Of a stretch of DNA of 64,000 bases, positions 8,567 to 16,706 are shown piece after piece. Positions within the stretch are counted from its first letter, which is position 1; every line of letters starts with the position of its first letter. The stretch lies in contig NZ_CP019706.1 of the NCBI RefSeq assembly GCF_002101395.1, forward strand, positions 248,001-312,000, read 5' to 3'. This DNA comes from Pantoea alhagi (lineage in GTDB: Bacteria; Pseudomonadota; Gammaproteobacteria; Enterobacterales; Enterobacteriaceae). Below the pieces are notes generated by a model, which saw nothing but the letters and a program-made list of their open reading frames with translations, had not been told where the DNA came from and made no database searches. Both the position numbers and the translations under genes were made by a program.

Positions 8567-9520
8567 TCAGCGGCCGTAGCGCAGGCGCAGCGTCTCTGGA
8601 TAGGGTTCAAAATAGCGCTGCTGCGACAACCATTCGTGCGGATACTCTTTCATATAATGTTTGAGCAAGGTGATGGGGGCCAACAGCGGCTGCACTCCCT
8701 GACGATAGCGATCGATCAACGAGGCCAGCTCCTGTCGCTGCGACGACGTCAGCTGTTGACGAAAATAGCCCTGAACGTGCATTAACACGTTGGTGTGATT
8801 GCGGCGCGTGGCGGGATGCTTCATGAGTTTCATCAGTCGATTGCGATATTCAACGGCATACGCCTCCAGCGAGGCGTAATCATTCATTGCCGCCACAAAC
8901 GGCCCCAGCTCACGATATTCCGGCTGTGAATGCGCCAGCAGCAGCAGCTTATAGCGGGTATGAAACGACATCAGCTTATGGGCCGTCAGCCCTTCGCGCC
9001 AGAGCTGATTAAACTCATGCAGCGCATAAACGCGCCCGACAAAATTTTCACGCAGGGTATCGTCATGCAGACGTCCATCTTCTTCCATCGGCAGCCAGGG
9101 CATCTCCTGCTGTAGCGCCTGTGCGAAAATCCCGATGCCTTCTTTGCGGTTATTCTTGCCGTCGGGTTCATAAATGCGTACCCGTTCCATCCCGCAGCTG
9201 GGTGATTTGGCACACAGAATATAGCCGCACAAGTGATGCAACCCAGCAACCTTCCGCGTGGCGAAATCGCGCATCTGAGCGGTAATCTCTTCGCCGCCGC
9301 TTTTGCTGAAACAGAGTGAAATCTCGTCCTGATGTTTAACCAGACGCAGGGCCGGACGCGGCACAGGCAGGCCAATCGCCATTTCCGGACAGATGGGCTC
9401 ATAGCTTACGTAGGGAGCCAGCTCTTGCGTGGCAAAAGTCAGCCGTTTATGTCCGCCATCAAAACGTACGCTGTCGCCCAACAGACAGGCGCTGATTCCT
9501 ACCGGGATTTTCTCACTCAT
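8567..9520 (-). CDS. ybgA: DUF523-DUF1722 protein, long form of YbgA
   Basis: 317 residues from the start MSEKIPVGISACLLG at 9520. The first half is DUF523 (ISACLLGDSVRFDGGH, PICPEMAIGLPVPRP, cysteines in SPSCGMERVRIY) and the second is DUF1722 (residues about 190-305). E. coli YbgA, as remembered, is about 169 residues and has only DUF1722; the two-domain form is common elsewhere. An upstream ATG at 9610 was rejected since homology starts at 9520. The function is unknown, but the link to photolyase recurs in many bacteria and suggests a role under light or UV stress. Confidence 0.9.
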   Translation of the reverse strand: MSEKIPVGISACLLGDSVRFDGGHKRLTFATQELAPYVSYEPICPEMAIGLPVPRPALRLVKHQDEISLCFSKSGGEEITAQMRDFATRKVAGLHHLCGYILCAKSPSCGMERVRIYEPDGKNNRKEGIGIFAQALQQEMPWLPMEEDGRLHDDTLRENFVGRVYALHEFNQLWREGLTAHKLMSFHTRYKLLLLAHSQPEYRELGPFVAAMNDYASLEAYAVEYRNRLMKLMKHPATRRNHTNVLMHVQGYFRQQLTSSQRQELASLIDRYRQGVQPLLAPITLLKHYMKEYPHEWLSQQRYFEPYPETLRLRYGR

Positions 9521-9551
9521 ACTTGTACAACCCCTAACTTCTTGTATAAGT
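9521..9551. promoter_or_regulatory. Inverted repeat upstream of ybgA-phrB, possible MerR-family (LitR/CarH-like) operator
   Basis: Arms ACTTGTACAA (9521-9530) and TTGTATAAGT (9542-9551) are complementary at nine of ten positions and lie 11 bases apart, directly in front of the ybgA ATG. The TNTACA core resembles sites of light-sensing MerR-type regulators that often control photolyase genes. No such regulator is encoded nearby. The repeat is seen; the regulator is inferred. Confidence 0.4.
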
Positions 9552-9612
9552 TTAAGTGTAGCTGAAGCTGATGAATGACGCACCGAAAATCCAGCGATGC
9601 TGTGGTACAACG

Positions 9613-9642
9613 CAAAAAAAATCCCGCCAACAGGGCGGGATC
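9613..9642 (-). terminator. Rho-independent terminator after ybfA
   Basis: On the minus strand GATCCCGCCCTGTTGGCGGGAT is followed by a run of seven T. It lies about 50 bases past the ybfA stop and just upstream of the ybgA promoter region. Confidence 0.85.
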
Positions 9643-9693
9643 TTATTGAGCGCTTATCATCAATGCTGAACCGGGCGTGGTAAAAAACCAGGG

Positions 9694-9897
9694 CTAGTAG
9701 ATGTCTCCGCCTGCGGCTTCAGCCTGCGCCAGCCAAACGGGTTTGGTACTGGTTTTACTCCAGACACGGTGCAAATAGCTGTAAAAGCGTGCACGATCGC
9801 TGCGAAACAGCATAACCGGAAGCGCCAGCAGGCCAATAACCACTACAGCGCTGCGACGCAGGATAATTTTATGCAGAGGGTACATTGAATAGCTCAC
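9694..9897 (-). CDS. ybfA: YbfA family small membrane protein (DUF2517)
   Basis: 67 residues with one central membrane span (VVVIGLLALPVMLF, about residues 18-31) and the conserved RARFYSYLHRVWSKTS tail. It matches E. coli YbfA, which lies next to and divergent from kdpFABC. Here it keeps that position although kdpFABC is gone, which marks the site of the kdp deletion. Function unknown. Confidence 0.9.
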   Translation of the reverse strand: MSYSMYPLHKIILRRSAVVVIGLLALPVMLFRSDRARFYSYLHRVWSKTSTKPVWLAQAEAAGGDIY

Positions 9898-10070
9898 CTG
9901 GGCCTCCCGGAGGGTTAAACAGCGAATAATTGTTCATTAGTTAATCATCATACGCCGCATTGTGTAATTTTACTACTCATCAGACCACTTAATTGCTGGA
10001 AAAAAGTGCATTCCCGAATTTTACCTGTAAGAAAGTTACATAAATGTTGATTTAAAGTGATCGTCTTGTG

Positions 10071-10163
10071 CCAGAAAAACAGATTGCCACGCAAAACGCA
10101 GCGGGTTTTGCTAAAGTGCGCTTTCCGTCATTCCTTTATGGCGTTGGGGAATCATCATTTTGA
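10071..10163 (+). pseudogene. Possible kdpD C-terminal vestige
   Basis: In one frame this stretch reads PEKQIATQNAAGFAKVRFP followed by ten further residues and a TGA. The pattern resembles the end of the KdpD histidine kinase (N-x-x-x-G-A-x-F-R-x-x-L-P). A stop lies about seven codons upstream of this stretch. The TGA overlaps the kdpE start as TTGA, the same type of overlap kdpD and kdpE show in E. coli. The similarity is short and was judged by eye. Confidence 0.35.
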
Positions 10164-10837
10164 CCAGCGTACTGATTGTTGAAGATGAAAAAGAGATTCG
10201 CCGTTTTCTGCGCGTGGCGCTGGAAAGCGAAGCCCTGCGGGTTTATGACAGCGAAACGTTACAGCGTGGGCTGATGGAGGCTGCAACCCGCAAACCCGAT
10301 TTGGTTATCCTTGATCTGGGCCTGCCGGATGGCGACGGCATCGACTTTATTCGTGATTTTCGCCAGTGGAGCAGCGTCCCGGTGATTGTGCTTTCCGCAC
10401 GCAGCGAGGAGCAGGACAAAATTATGGCGCTGGATGCTGGCGCAGACGATTTTCTTACTAAGCCGTTTGGCGTTGGTGAACTGCTGGCGCGTGTTCGTGT
10501 TGCGTTGCGCCGTAAGACAGGGCTGCAGACGCCGGATCCTGTAGTGCATTTCGCTCAGGTTCAGGTTGATTTGGCTGCGCATCATATTGTGCGTAATGGT
10601 GAGACACTGCATCTGACGCCCACCGAGTTTCGTTTGCTGGCGCTGCTGCTGAATAATCCAGGCAAGGTACTGACACAGCGGCAGCTGTTAAGCCATGTCT
10701 GGGGGCCGAACGCGGTGGAACACAGCCACTATTTGCGCATTTATATGGGCCATCTGCGGCAAAAGCTGGAACAGGATCCCGCCCGTCCGGCGCACCTGCT
10801 TACCGAAACCGGTATCGGCTATCGCTTTATGCCGTAG
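10160..10837 (+). CDS. kdpE: KdpE, OmpR-family response regulator, orphaned
   Basis: 225 residues, closely matching E. coli KdpE over the whole length. Receiver domain at residues 1-115 with Asp52 as the phosphorylation site and the TKPFG loop; winged-helix domain at about 130-225 with the LTPTEFRLLALLLNNPGKVLT and NAVEHSHYLRIYMGHLRQKL segments. The start is TTG, with GGGGA 10-14 bases upstream; no ATG fits. Its partners kdpD and kdpFABC are absent, so it is either a relic, controls other genes, or is phosphorylated by another kinase. Confidence 0.93.
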   Translation: MTSVLIVEDEKEIRRFLRVALESEALRVYDSETLQRGLMEAATRKPDLVILDLGLPDGDGIDFIRDFRQWSSVPVIVLSARSEEQDKIMALDAGADDFLTKPFGVGELLARVRVALRRKTGLQTPDPVVHFAQVQVDLAAHHIVRNGETLHLTPTEFRLLALLLNNPGKVLTQRQLLSHVWGPNAVEHSHYLRIYMGHLRQKLEQDPARPAHLLTETGIGYRFMP

Positions 10838-10858
10838 CGCTACGCTGGCCATAAAAAA

Positions 10859-10883
10859 AGGCGCTGAACCTCAGCGCCTTTTT
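10859..10883. terminator. Bidirectional terminator between kdpE and pgm
   Basis: AAAAAAAGGCGCTGA then ACC then TCAGCGCC followed by TTTTT. A-run and T-run flank the perfect stem AGGCGCTGA/TCAGCGCCT, so it can serve both converging genes. Confidence 0.9.
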
Positions 10884-10897
10884 CGTAGCGATTAAAC

Positions 10898-12538
10898 TCA
10901 GGCGTTTTTCAGCACTGCGCTCACAATCTCTACGGCTTCTTTTTCGATTTTTTCGCGATGTTCCGCACCGAGGAAGCTTTCACAATAGATTTTGTAAGCA
11001 TCTTCCGTACCGGACGGACGTGCAGCAAACCAGCCGTTTTCGGTCATGACTTTCAGGCCGCCAATCGAAGCGCCGTTGCCTGGCGCACTGGTTAAACGTG
11101 CGGTGATAGGATCGCCCGCCAGCGTTGCCGCGCTTACCATTTCCGGCGACAGTTTTGACAGCGCCGCTTTCTGAGCAGAGGTCGCAGACGCCTGTAAGCG
11201 GTTGTAGCTTGGCGCGCCGAAACGTTCTGCCAGCTCGTCATAGTGCTGCTGCGGGTTTTTACCGGTTACGGCAGTGATTTCCGCCGCCAGCAGGCAGAGG
11301 ATGATCCCGTCTTTATCGGTAGACCACGGCGTACCGTCGAAGCGCAGGAAAGACGCCCCGGCGCTCTCTTCGCCGCCAAAGCCGAAGCTGCCGTCAAACA
11401 GACCATCCACAAACCATTTGAAGCCCACCGGCACTTCTACCAGTTTACGACCGATATCGTTAACCACACGGTCAATCATGGCACTGGAAACCAGCGTTTT
11501 ACCTACGGCAACCTCTTTGCCCCACTGCGGACGATGCTGGAACAGATAGTTGATTGCCACAGCCAGATAGTGGTTCGGATTCATCAGACCTGCAGGCGTG
11601 ACGATACCGTGACGGTCGTAGTCCGGGTCATTGCCAAACGCCAGATCGAATTTATCACGTAGCGCCAGCAGACCGGCCATCGCACATTCTGATGAGCAGT
11701 CCATGCGCACCACGCCATCTTTATCCAGATGCATAAAGCGGAATGTCTGGTCGATAGCGTCGTTAACGATAGTTAAATCGAGCTGATAATGCTCGGCGAT
11801 GCGTTTCCAGTATTCCATACCGGAGCCGCCCAGCGGATCAACGCCGATTTTCAGGCCCGCTTTTTTAATCGCTTCCATATCCACAACCTGGGCCAGCCCT
11901 TCAACATAAGGCTGAATCAGATCTTTTTCCTGAATATGGCCGCTGGCCCAGGCCTGCTCCAGCGACAGGCGTTTAACCTCCTGCAAATCGTTTTGAATCA
12001 GCTGATTCGCACGGTCTTCCACCACTTTGGTAACGTTGGTGTCGGCCGGGCCACCGTTAGGCGGATTATATTTAATACCGCCATCTTCCGGCGGATTATG
12101 GGAAGGCGTAATCACGATGCCATCAGCCTGAGCGCCGCCCGCTTTGTTATATTCAAGGATTGCGTTAGAGATGGCCGGGGTCGGCGTATAACCGTTATCC
12201 TGCTGCACAATGACATCAACGCCGTTGGCCGCTAACACTTCCAGCACGGAAATGATCGCCGGCTCTGACAGCGCGTGGGTATCTTTACCCACGTAACAAG
12301 GGCCAGTGATCCCGTTCTTTTTACGTTCTTCAGCAATGGCCTGAGCGATAGCCAGAATATGCGTTTCATTGAAACTCTGACGTGCGGCGCTGCCGCGATG
12401 CCCTGATGTGCCAAACTTCACCGCGTGTTCCGCATTCCCTTTTTCTGGCTGCAGAACGTAATACTGGGATGTTAATTGTGCAACGTTAATCAAATCGCTC
12501 TGCTGGGCTGGCTGCCCGGCACGGGGGTGATTGGCCAT
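10898..12538 (-). CDS. pgm: Phosphoglucomutase, alpha-D-glucose phosphate-specific
   Basis: Interconverts glucose 1-phosphate and glucose 6-phosphate, feeding glycogen, trehalose and UDP-glucose synthesis. 546 residues, the family length. The phosphoserine loop VITPSHNPPEDGG, the metal loop FGNDPDYDRHG and the sugar-binding loop GGEESAGASFLR are intact, with RPSGTEDAYKIY near the C-terminus for phosphate binding. It follows seqA by 24 bases; the seqA-pgm operon is conserved in enterobacteria. Confidence 0.97.
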   Translation of the reverse strand: MANHPRAGQPAQQSDLINVAQLTSQYYVLQPEKGNAEHAVKFGTSGHRGSAARQSFNETHILAIAQAIAEERKKNGITGPCYVGKDTHALSEPAIISVLEVLAANGVDVIVQQDNGYTPTPAISNAILEYNKAGGAQADGIVITPSHNPPEDGGIKYNPPNGGPADTNVTKVVEDRANQLIQNDLQEVKRLSLEQAWASGHIQEKDLIQPYVEGLAQVVDMEAIKKAGLKIGVDPLGGSGMEYWKRIAEHYQLDLTIVNDAIDQTFRFMHLDKDGVVRMDCSSECAMAGLLALRDKFDLAFGNDPDYDRHGIVTPAGLMNPNHYLAVAINYLFQHRPQWGKEVAVGKTLVSSAMIDRVVNDIGRKLVEVPVGFKWFVDGLFDGSFGFGGEESAGASFLRFDGTPWSTDKDGIILCLLAAEITAVTGKNPQQHYDELAERFGAPSYNRLQASATSAQKAALSKLSPEMVSAATLAGDPITARLTSAPGNGASIGGLKVMTENGWFAARPSGTEDAYKIYCESFLGAEHREKIEKEAVEIVSAVLKNA

Positions 12539-12562
12539 TGGCGCTTCTCCCTGACGCTTCAG

Positions 12563-13114
12563 TTAAATGGTGCCGCAAACCTTATCTGACAGCTCCGGTG
12601 GGAACTGCATAGCCAGCATGATATGTTCCACCATGCTGCATTTGCGGCCTGTGTTAGTGTTGGTGATCACCCAGTACGGCGTGCCGGGAACATGCTTCGG
12701 CTTGGTATGGGTGCCATGCTGCAACAGTGTTTGTTCATCGCCGGCAAAGTAAACGCGGGTGCGTCCCTGCAGCGATGCGGTGGCCTCAGCAAACGCTTCG
12801 GGATCAAGACGATATAGTGTAGATAAAATCAACATAAAGCGATTTACCGCTTTATTCTGCTCGGCGTATTCATCAGAGAGTAGCAGCTCGCGCACAGCAC
12901 GCACCCGATCTTGCGCACGCGTGGTTGGCTTGCTGACTTCATTTTCCTGACGCACGCTAACAGCAGGCGCCGGGGCCGGGGCCGCAACCGGTGCGCTCTG
13001 ACCAGCGGTAAATTTCAACATCCGCCGTAAAATGTCGGAGGCGCTTTCACCGATATGCTGCGTGTGGCTGGCAATATAGCGATAGAGTTCTTCGTCGACT
13101 TCAATCGTTTTCAT
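12563..13114 (-). CDS. seqA: SeqA, negative modulator of replication initiation
   Basis: Binds hemimethylated GATC sites, sequestering oriC after replication. 183 residues: N-terminal oligomerisation domain (MKTIEVDEELYRYIASHTQHIGESASDILRRML region, about 1-40), an Ala/Pro-rich linker (about 41-65), and the C-terminal DNA-binding domain with TKPKHVPGTPYWVITNTNTGRK. Divergent from ybfF across a 252-base gap. Confidence 0.97.
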   Translation of the reverse strand: MKTIEVDEELYRYIASHTQHIGESASDILRRMLKFTAGQSAPVAAPAPAPAVSVRQENEVSKPTTRAQDRVRAVRELLLSDEYAEQNKAVNRFMLILSTLYRLDPEAFAEATASLQGRTRVYFAGDEQTLLQHGTHTKPKHVPGTPYWVITNTNTGRKCSMVEHIMLAMQFPPELSDKVCGTI

Positions 13115-13366
13115 CTTTATCCGTACGGTAATTGCTTGTGGCAGATCCAGGCGCAGCGCGTAATAGCAAATTTCAGCTGTACAATCTGTGCGCTGGTTCT
13201 AACATAAGGATTATAAAGTTAAATCCTGCGGGTCGGTAGCGACGTTGGCGCTTGCAGGCAAAAGTCAGAATATGCCGCAAAGCAATCCGGCAAACAACCA
13301 CTGACCGGCAGGCAGTCTATAAACCATGATAACCTATGCTTTCCTTTCAACTGTAAGAACTTTGCC

Positions 13367-14131
13367 ATGAATTTGAATACTCGCCTGCAAACTGAACAGT
13401 CCGATCCGAACGCACTCCCCCTTCTGCTTATTCATGGCCTGTTCGGCAGCCTTGATAACTTAGGCGTGCTGGCGCGCGGCTTAAAAGCGGATCGTCCGTT
13501 GATTCAGGTGGATGTGCGTAATCATGGCCTTTCACCGCGCAGCGATGAAATGTCGTATGCGGCCATGGCGCAGGATATGCTGGATACGCTCGATGCGCAC
13601 GGCATTGATAAAATCGCGGTGACTGGTCACTCCATGGGTGGGAAAATCGCCATGACCATGACGGCGCTGGCGCCTGAGCGGATCGAACAACTGGTATTAA
13701 TTGATATCGCCCCGGTTGACTATCGCACCCGACGTCACGATGAAATTTTCGCCGCGGTTAATGCAGTAACCGCCGCAAAGGTGCAGTTGCGCAGTGAAGC
13801 CGCCAGCGTAATGCGCGAAATGCTCGCTGACGAAGGCGTTATCCAGTTTCTGCTGAAATCTTTCCACGACGGCGCATGGCGTTTTAATGTTCCGGCACTC
13901 TGGGACAACTACAGCAGCATCTCCGGCTGGGAAAATGTGCCCGCCTGGCACGGCCCGGCGCTGTTTATTCGCGGTGAGCTTTCTCCCTATCTTGATGATA
14001 TTCATCGCAATGCTTTGCTGGCGCAGTTTCCAGCGGCGCGAGCGCACGTGATTGCTGGCGCAGGCCACTGGGTTCATGCTGAAAAACCGGATGCGGTGCT
14101 GCGGGCTGTGCGGCGTTTTTTAGCGCTGTAA
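13367..14131 (+). CDS. ybfF: Alpha/beta-hydrolase esterase YbfF
   Basis: 254 residues, alpha/beta fold hydrolase with esterase activity on acyl esters in E. coli. The oxyanion region is LLIHGLFGSLDN, the nucleophile elbow is GHSMGG (Ser near residue 89), the acid lies near ELSPYLDD and the catalytic His is in GAGHWVHAEKP. Stands alone, divergent from seqA. Confidence 0.94.
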   Translation: MNLNTRLQTEQSDPNALPLLLIHGLFGSLDNLGVLARGLKADRPLIQVDVRNHGLSPRSDEMSYAAMAQDMLDTLDAHGIDKIAVTGHSMGGKIAMTMTALAPERIEQLVLIDIAPVDYRTRRHDEIFAAVNAVTAAKVQLRSEAASVMREMLADEGVIQFLLKSFHDGAWRFNVPALWDNYSSISGWENVPAWHGPALFIRGELSPYLDDIHRNALLAQFPAARAHVIAGAGHWVHAEKPDAVLRAVRRFLAL

Positions 14132-14285
14132 AAGCAATATGTTAACAGGCTAACAAAGATTGTCCTCGCTCTTTGGTCAGGGTATGATGGCGCGCTAAAA
14201 TTTTGCCGCCGTTAAACGGGGGCAAACCGGCCCAAACGTCACCATGCGCGGCGCAAACGCGCAGCCCATTCAGTATCACGATTCT

Positions 14286-14561
14286 ATGGCAAAAGAACAA
14301 ACGGACCGGACCACGCTCGATCTCTTCGCAGATGAACGTCGCCCGGGTCGCCCGAAAACCAGTCCGCTGTCGCGTGATGAACAACTTCGTATCAACAAGC
14401 GCAACCAGCTGAAGCGTGACAAAGTCCGCGGGTTACGGCGCGTTGAACTGAAGATGAACAGTGAGGCCGTCGATGCGCTTAATGCGATGGCTGCCGAACG
14501 CGGCGTCAGCCGCAGCGAGCTGATCGAAGAGATGATTCTCGCCCAGTTGCAGGCGCTTTGA
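14286..14561 (+). CDS. ybfE: YbfE family LexA-regulated protein with ribbon-helix-helix-like tail
   Basis: 91 residues from MAKEQTDRTTLDLF at 14286; an ATG at 14244 would add 14 residues absent from E. coli YbfE. The middle is strongly basic (RINKRNQLKRDKVRGLRRVEL) and the end (ELIEEMILAQLQAL) looks like the last helix of a ribbon-helix-helix fold. In E. coli the gene is reported to belong to the LexA regulon; I saw no clear CTGT-N8-ACAG site upstream here. It lies between ybfF and fldA as in E. coli. Confidence 0.9.
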   Translation: MAKEQTDRTTLDLFADERRPGRPKTSPLSRDEQLRINKRNQLKRDKVRGLRRVELKMNSEAVDALNAMAAERGVSRSELIEEMILAQLQAL

Positions 14562-14700
14562 ACGGCTGGAAGAAGCGCACTAAGAAACAAATGCAGCGGC
14601 TTTACGAGTTCCGCCTCCTGACGGTCTCTGCTATTATTGCCGTAATCTGCATACAACGGGCAGTTACCATATTTTTAAGTTTCAAGAGGTTACTAAACTC

Positions 14701-15231
14701 ATGGCAATCGTAGGTATTTTCTTTGGCAGCGATACCGGCAATACAGAAAACATTGCAAAGATGATCCAGAAACAGCTCGGTAGCGATGTTGCCGAAGTGC
14801 ATGATATTGCCAAGAGCAGTAAAGAAGACCTGGAAGCTTTTGATATCCTGCTGTTAGGCATCCCGACCTGGTACTACGGCGAAGCACAATGTGACTGGGA
14901 CGATTTTTTCCCAACGCTGGAAGAGATCGATTTCAACGGCAAACTGGTGGCGTTGTTTGGCTGCGGTGACCAGGAAGATTACGCTGAATATTTCTGCGAC
15001 GCGATGGGTACTATTCGCGATATCATTGAGCCAAACGGCGCGGTGATTGTTGGTCACTGGCCAACCGAAGGTTATCATTTTGAAGCGTCGAAAGGCCTGG
15101 CAGATGATAAGCATTTCCTTGGTTTAGCCATTGATGAAGACCGTCAGCCCGAATTGACTAACGAACGCGTTGATAAATGGGTTAAACAGATTTATGCAGA
15201 ACTGCACCTGCAGGAAATTCTGGAAGCCTGA
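14701..15231 (+). CDS. fldA: Flavodoxin 1
   Basis: FMN-containing electron carrier (176 residues, as in E. coli) that feeds methionine synthase, IspG/IspH and radical enzymes. The phosphate loop GSDTGNTENIAK (residues about 9-20) and the flavin-stacking segments TWYYGEAQCDWDDF and GCGDQEDYAEYFCDA are conserved; the inserted 20-residue loop marks a long-chain flavodoxin. It lies directly upstream of fur in the same direction. Confidence 0.97.
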   Translation: MAIVGIFFGSDTGNTENIAKMIQKQLGSDVAEVHDIAKSSKEDLEAFDILLLGIPTWYYGEAQCDWDDFFPTLEEIDFNGKLVALFGCGDQEDYAEYFCDAMGTIRDIIEPNGAVIVGHWPTEGYHFEASKGLADDKHFLGLAIDEDRQPELTNERVDKWVKQIYAELHLQEILEA

Positions 15232-15480
15232 TTTAACGCGCATTGTGCTGTAAATCACATTGCGTAACAGGTATTTCCTATAGAAATGATAGATACGGGT
15301 TTGAAAATTTTACTATTGAGTCGGTAGAATACCCGTATCGGTCGCGCGCTTTCCTGCCGTGGTGCTGTAAAGCGGCAGGATCTAGCGAAATGTAAACACA
15401 GCATCATATGGGCATGAACAACGCCGGACGTAGCGATCTTCTCTTTACTTCCACTTGCGATTTCACGCGCACCCTTACGG

Positions 15481-15509
15481 TTTTCATTTCGAAGCATCAG
15501 TTCTATAAT
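15481..15509 (+). promoter_or_regulatory. Probable fur promoter
   Basis: The -10 box TATAAT (15504-15509) and the -35 box TTTTCA (15481-15486) are 17 bases apart, 84 bases before the fur ATG. The rest of the 361-base fldA-fur gap holds no other gene I can support. Confidence 0.6.
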
Positions 15510-15536
15510 GAGACGCTATTAGCTTAGCGTCGACCG

Positions 15537-15569
15537 ATGTTCATGGCTGTTCAGCCACATTGTGACTAG
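15537..15569 (+). CDS. Short leader ORF upstream of fur (possible uof counterpart)
   Basis: ATG TTC ATG GCT GTT CAG, ten codons, ending TAG 23 bases before fur. E. coli fur is coupled to a 28-codon leader, uof, through which the RyhB RNA acts. This ORF is shorter and does not overlap fur, so the match is by position only. No clear ribosome-binding site is seen. Confidence 0.25.
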   Translation: MFMAVQPHCD

Positions 15570-15592
15570 CAAAGTAACAGGACAATATCCGC

Positions 15593-16036
15593 ATGACTGA
15601 CAATAACACCGCATTAAAGAAGGCCGGACTGAAGGTCACACTTCCGCGACTAAAAATCCTGGAAGTGCTTCAGGGACCTGAGAGCCATCACGTCAGTGCG
15701 GAAGAGTTATACAAGCGACTCATTGATATGGGCGAAGAGATCGGGCTGGCGACGGTTTATCGCGTCCTGAACCAGTTTGACGATGCCGGTATCGTTACCC
15801 GCCATAACTTTGAAGGCGGCAAATCCGTTTTCGAACTGACCCAGCAGCAGCACCACGATCATCTGATCTGCCTGGACTGCGGCAAGGTTATCGAATTTAG
15901 TGATGAGTCTATTGAATCCCGCCAGCGTGAAATCGCCACGCGCCACGGCATCAAACTGACCAACCATAGCCTTTATCTGTATGGTCACTGCGCGTTGGGC
16001 GATTGCCGCGAAGACGAAACATTACACGATAAATAA
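15593..16036 (+). CDS. fur: Ferric uptake regulator
   Basis: Iron-dependent repressor, 147 residues. N-terminal winged helix (ALKKAGLKVTLPRLKILEVLQ) and C-terminal dimer domain with metal ligands in QQQHHDHLICLDCGKVIEFSD (the first Cys pair) and GHCALGDC (the second Cys pair). The start has AACAGGACA upstream, as in E. coli. It is followed by a strong terminator. Confidence 0.98.
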   Translation: MTDNNTALKKAGLKVTLPRLKILEVLQGPESHHVSAEELYKRLIDMGEEIGLATVYRVLNQFDDAGIVTRHNFEGGKSVFELTQQQHHDHLICLDCGKVIEFSDESIESRQREIATRHGIKLTNHSLYLYGHCALGDCREDETLHDK

Positions 16037-16060
16037 TCAATTATGCTATGCAGTAAAATC

Positions 16061-16090
16061 AAAACCGGTGCTCAGGCACCGGTTTTTTTT
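16061..16090 (+). terminator. Rho-independent terminator after fur
   Basis: AAAACCGGTGC, TCAG, GCACCGGTTTTTTTT: a perfect stem with a run of eight T, 24 bases past the fur stop. The A-run on the left lets it also stop leftward transcripts. Confidence 0.92.
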
Positions 16091-16109
16091 ACCCTTCACG
16101 CTGCCCGCA

Positions 16110-16441
16110 TGCGTTAAAAAAACAGTGAACGGGGCGATAACGATAAACTTCACCTCTTTCTTATCCTGGAAAATATTGCCGTATCCACCGCCGTAGCTGG
16201 AGAGATTGCTGTGATTGTTGTAACGGGTGAAGTGCAGCTTAAACAGCGTATCCTTCGCTCTGCCCTGCTGAATGGTATAAAACAGGTCCAGATCCCAGCC
16301 GCCTAAGTCATACATCACACCGGCAAAAATTGCTTTTTCACCGTTGGCGTTCCAGTCAGAGCGCGCATCCCACCAGATATCAAGACGCCCGTTGGAGCTG
16401 CCACAGGAAGGCGTCATGCGCTGAAGAAAGTAGCCATGATT
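16110..16441 (-). pseudogene. chiP: Remnant of chitoporin chiP (3' part, internally deleted)
   Basis: The minus-strand frame reads GRLDIWWDARSDWNANGEKA, then joins directly to LFYTIQQGRAKDTLFKLHF and YGGGYGNIFQDKKEVKF, ending IAPFTVF. These are conserved parts of the OprD-type chitooligosaccharide porin ChiP, but a segment between DLGGWDLD and LFYTIQ seems missing. After FTVF a seven-T run removes the stop that six T would give, so the frame runs into the fur terminator. The 5' half is replaced by an insertion-sequence end at 16442. chiP follows fur (with chiQ between) in E. coli; chiQ is absent here. Confidence 0.75.
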
Positions 16442-16465
16442 TGTACTGACCCAAAAAGTTGGACA
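16442..16465 (+). mobile_element. Terminal inverted repeat of an IS3-family (IS150-group) element, orphaned
   Basis: The bases TGTACTGACCCAAAAAGTTG (16442-16461) followed by GACA have the form of an IS150-group left end. Sequence to about 16500 may still be IS-derived, but no transposase frame follows. It abuts the chiP fragment, so insertion here probably broke chiP. Nothing else is recognisable between 16500 and the toxin gene. Confidence 0.6.
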
Positions 16466-16706
16466 GATTAACCGAGGCATCTGAGGAAGAGTTCATTTAA
16501 TACATGGGCTCTTTTTTGTTTCCTGCTAACGCTAAATAAACTGTTACGTAACCGAATTATCCATCCCGCAGCTTTCTTACTTTCGCATTGCCGTCTCATC
16601 AATAAACTGTTTGTCATCTTCTTTCGTGAAAGTTTCTACTGAATTAACAATAGGTGTATCATCCGATTCCCGCTCGTAGCGGTATGGACGTATTGGCCTT
16701 CACCTC

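Noticed and set aside
16046..16480. Open frame of 144 codons read as an intact protein
   Set aside because: Its middle matches parts of ChiP, but both ends come from other sequence (the fur terminator and an IS end), so it is a pseudogene read through.
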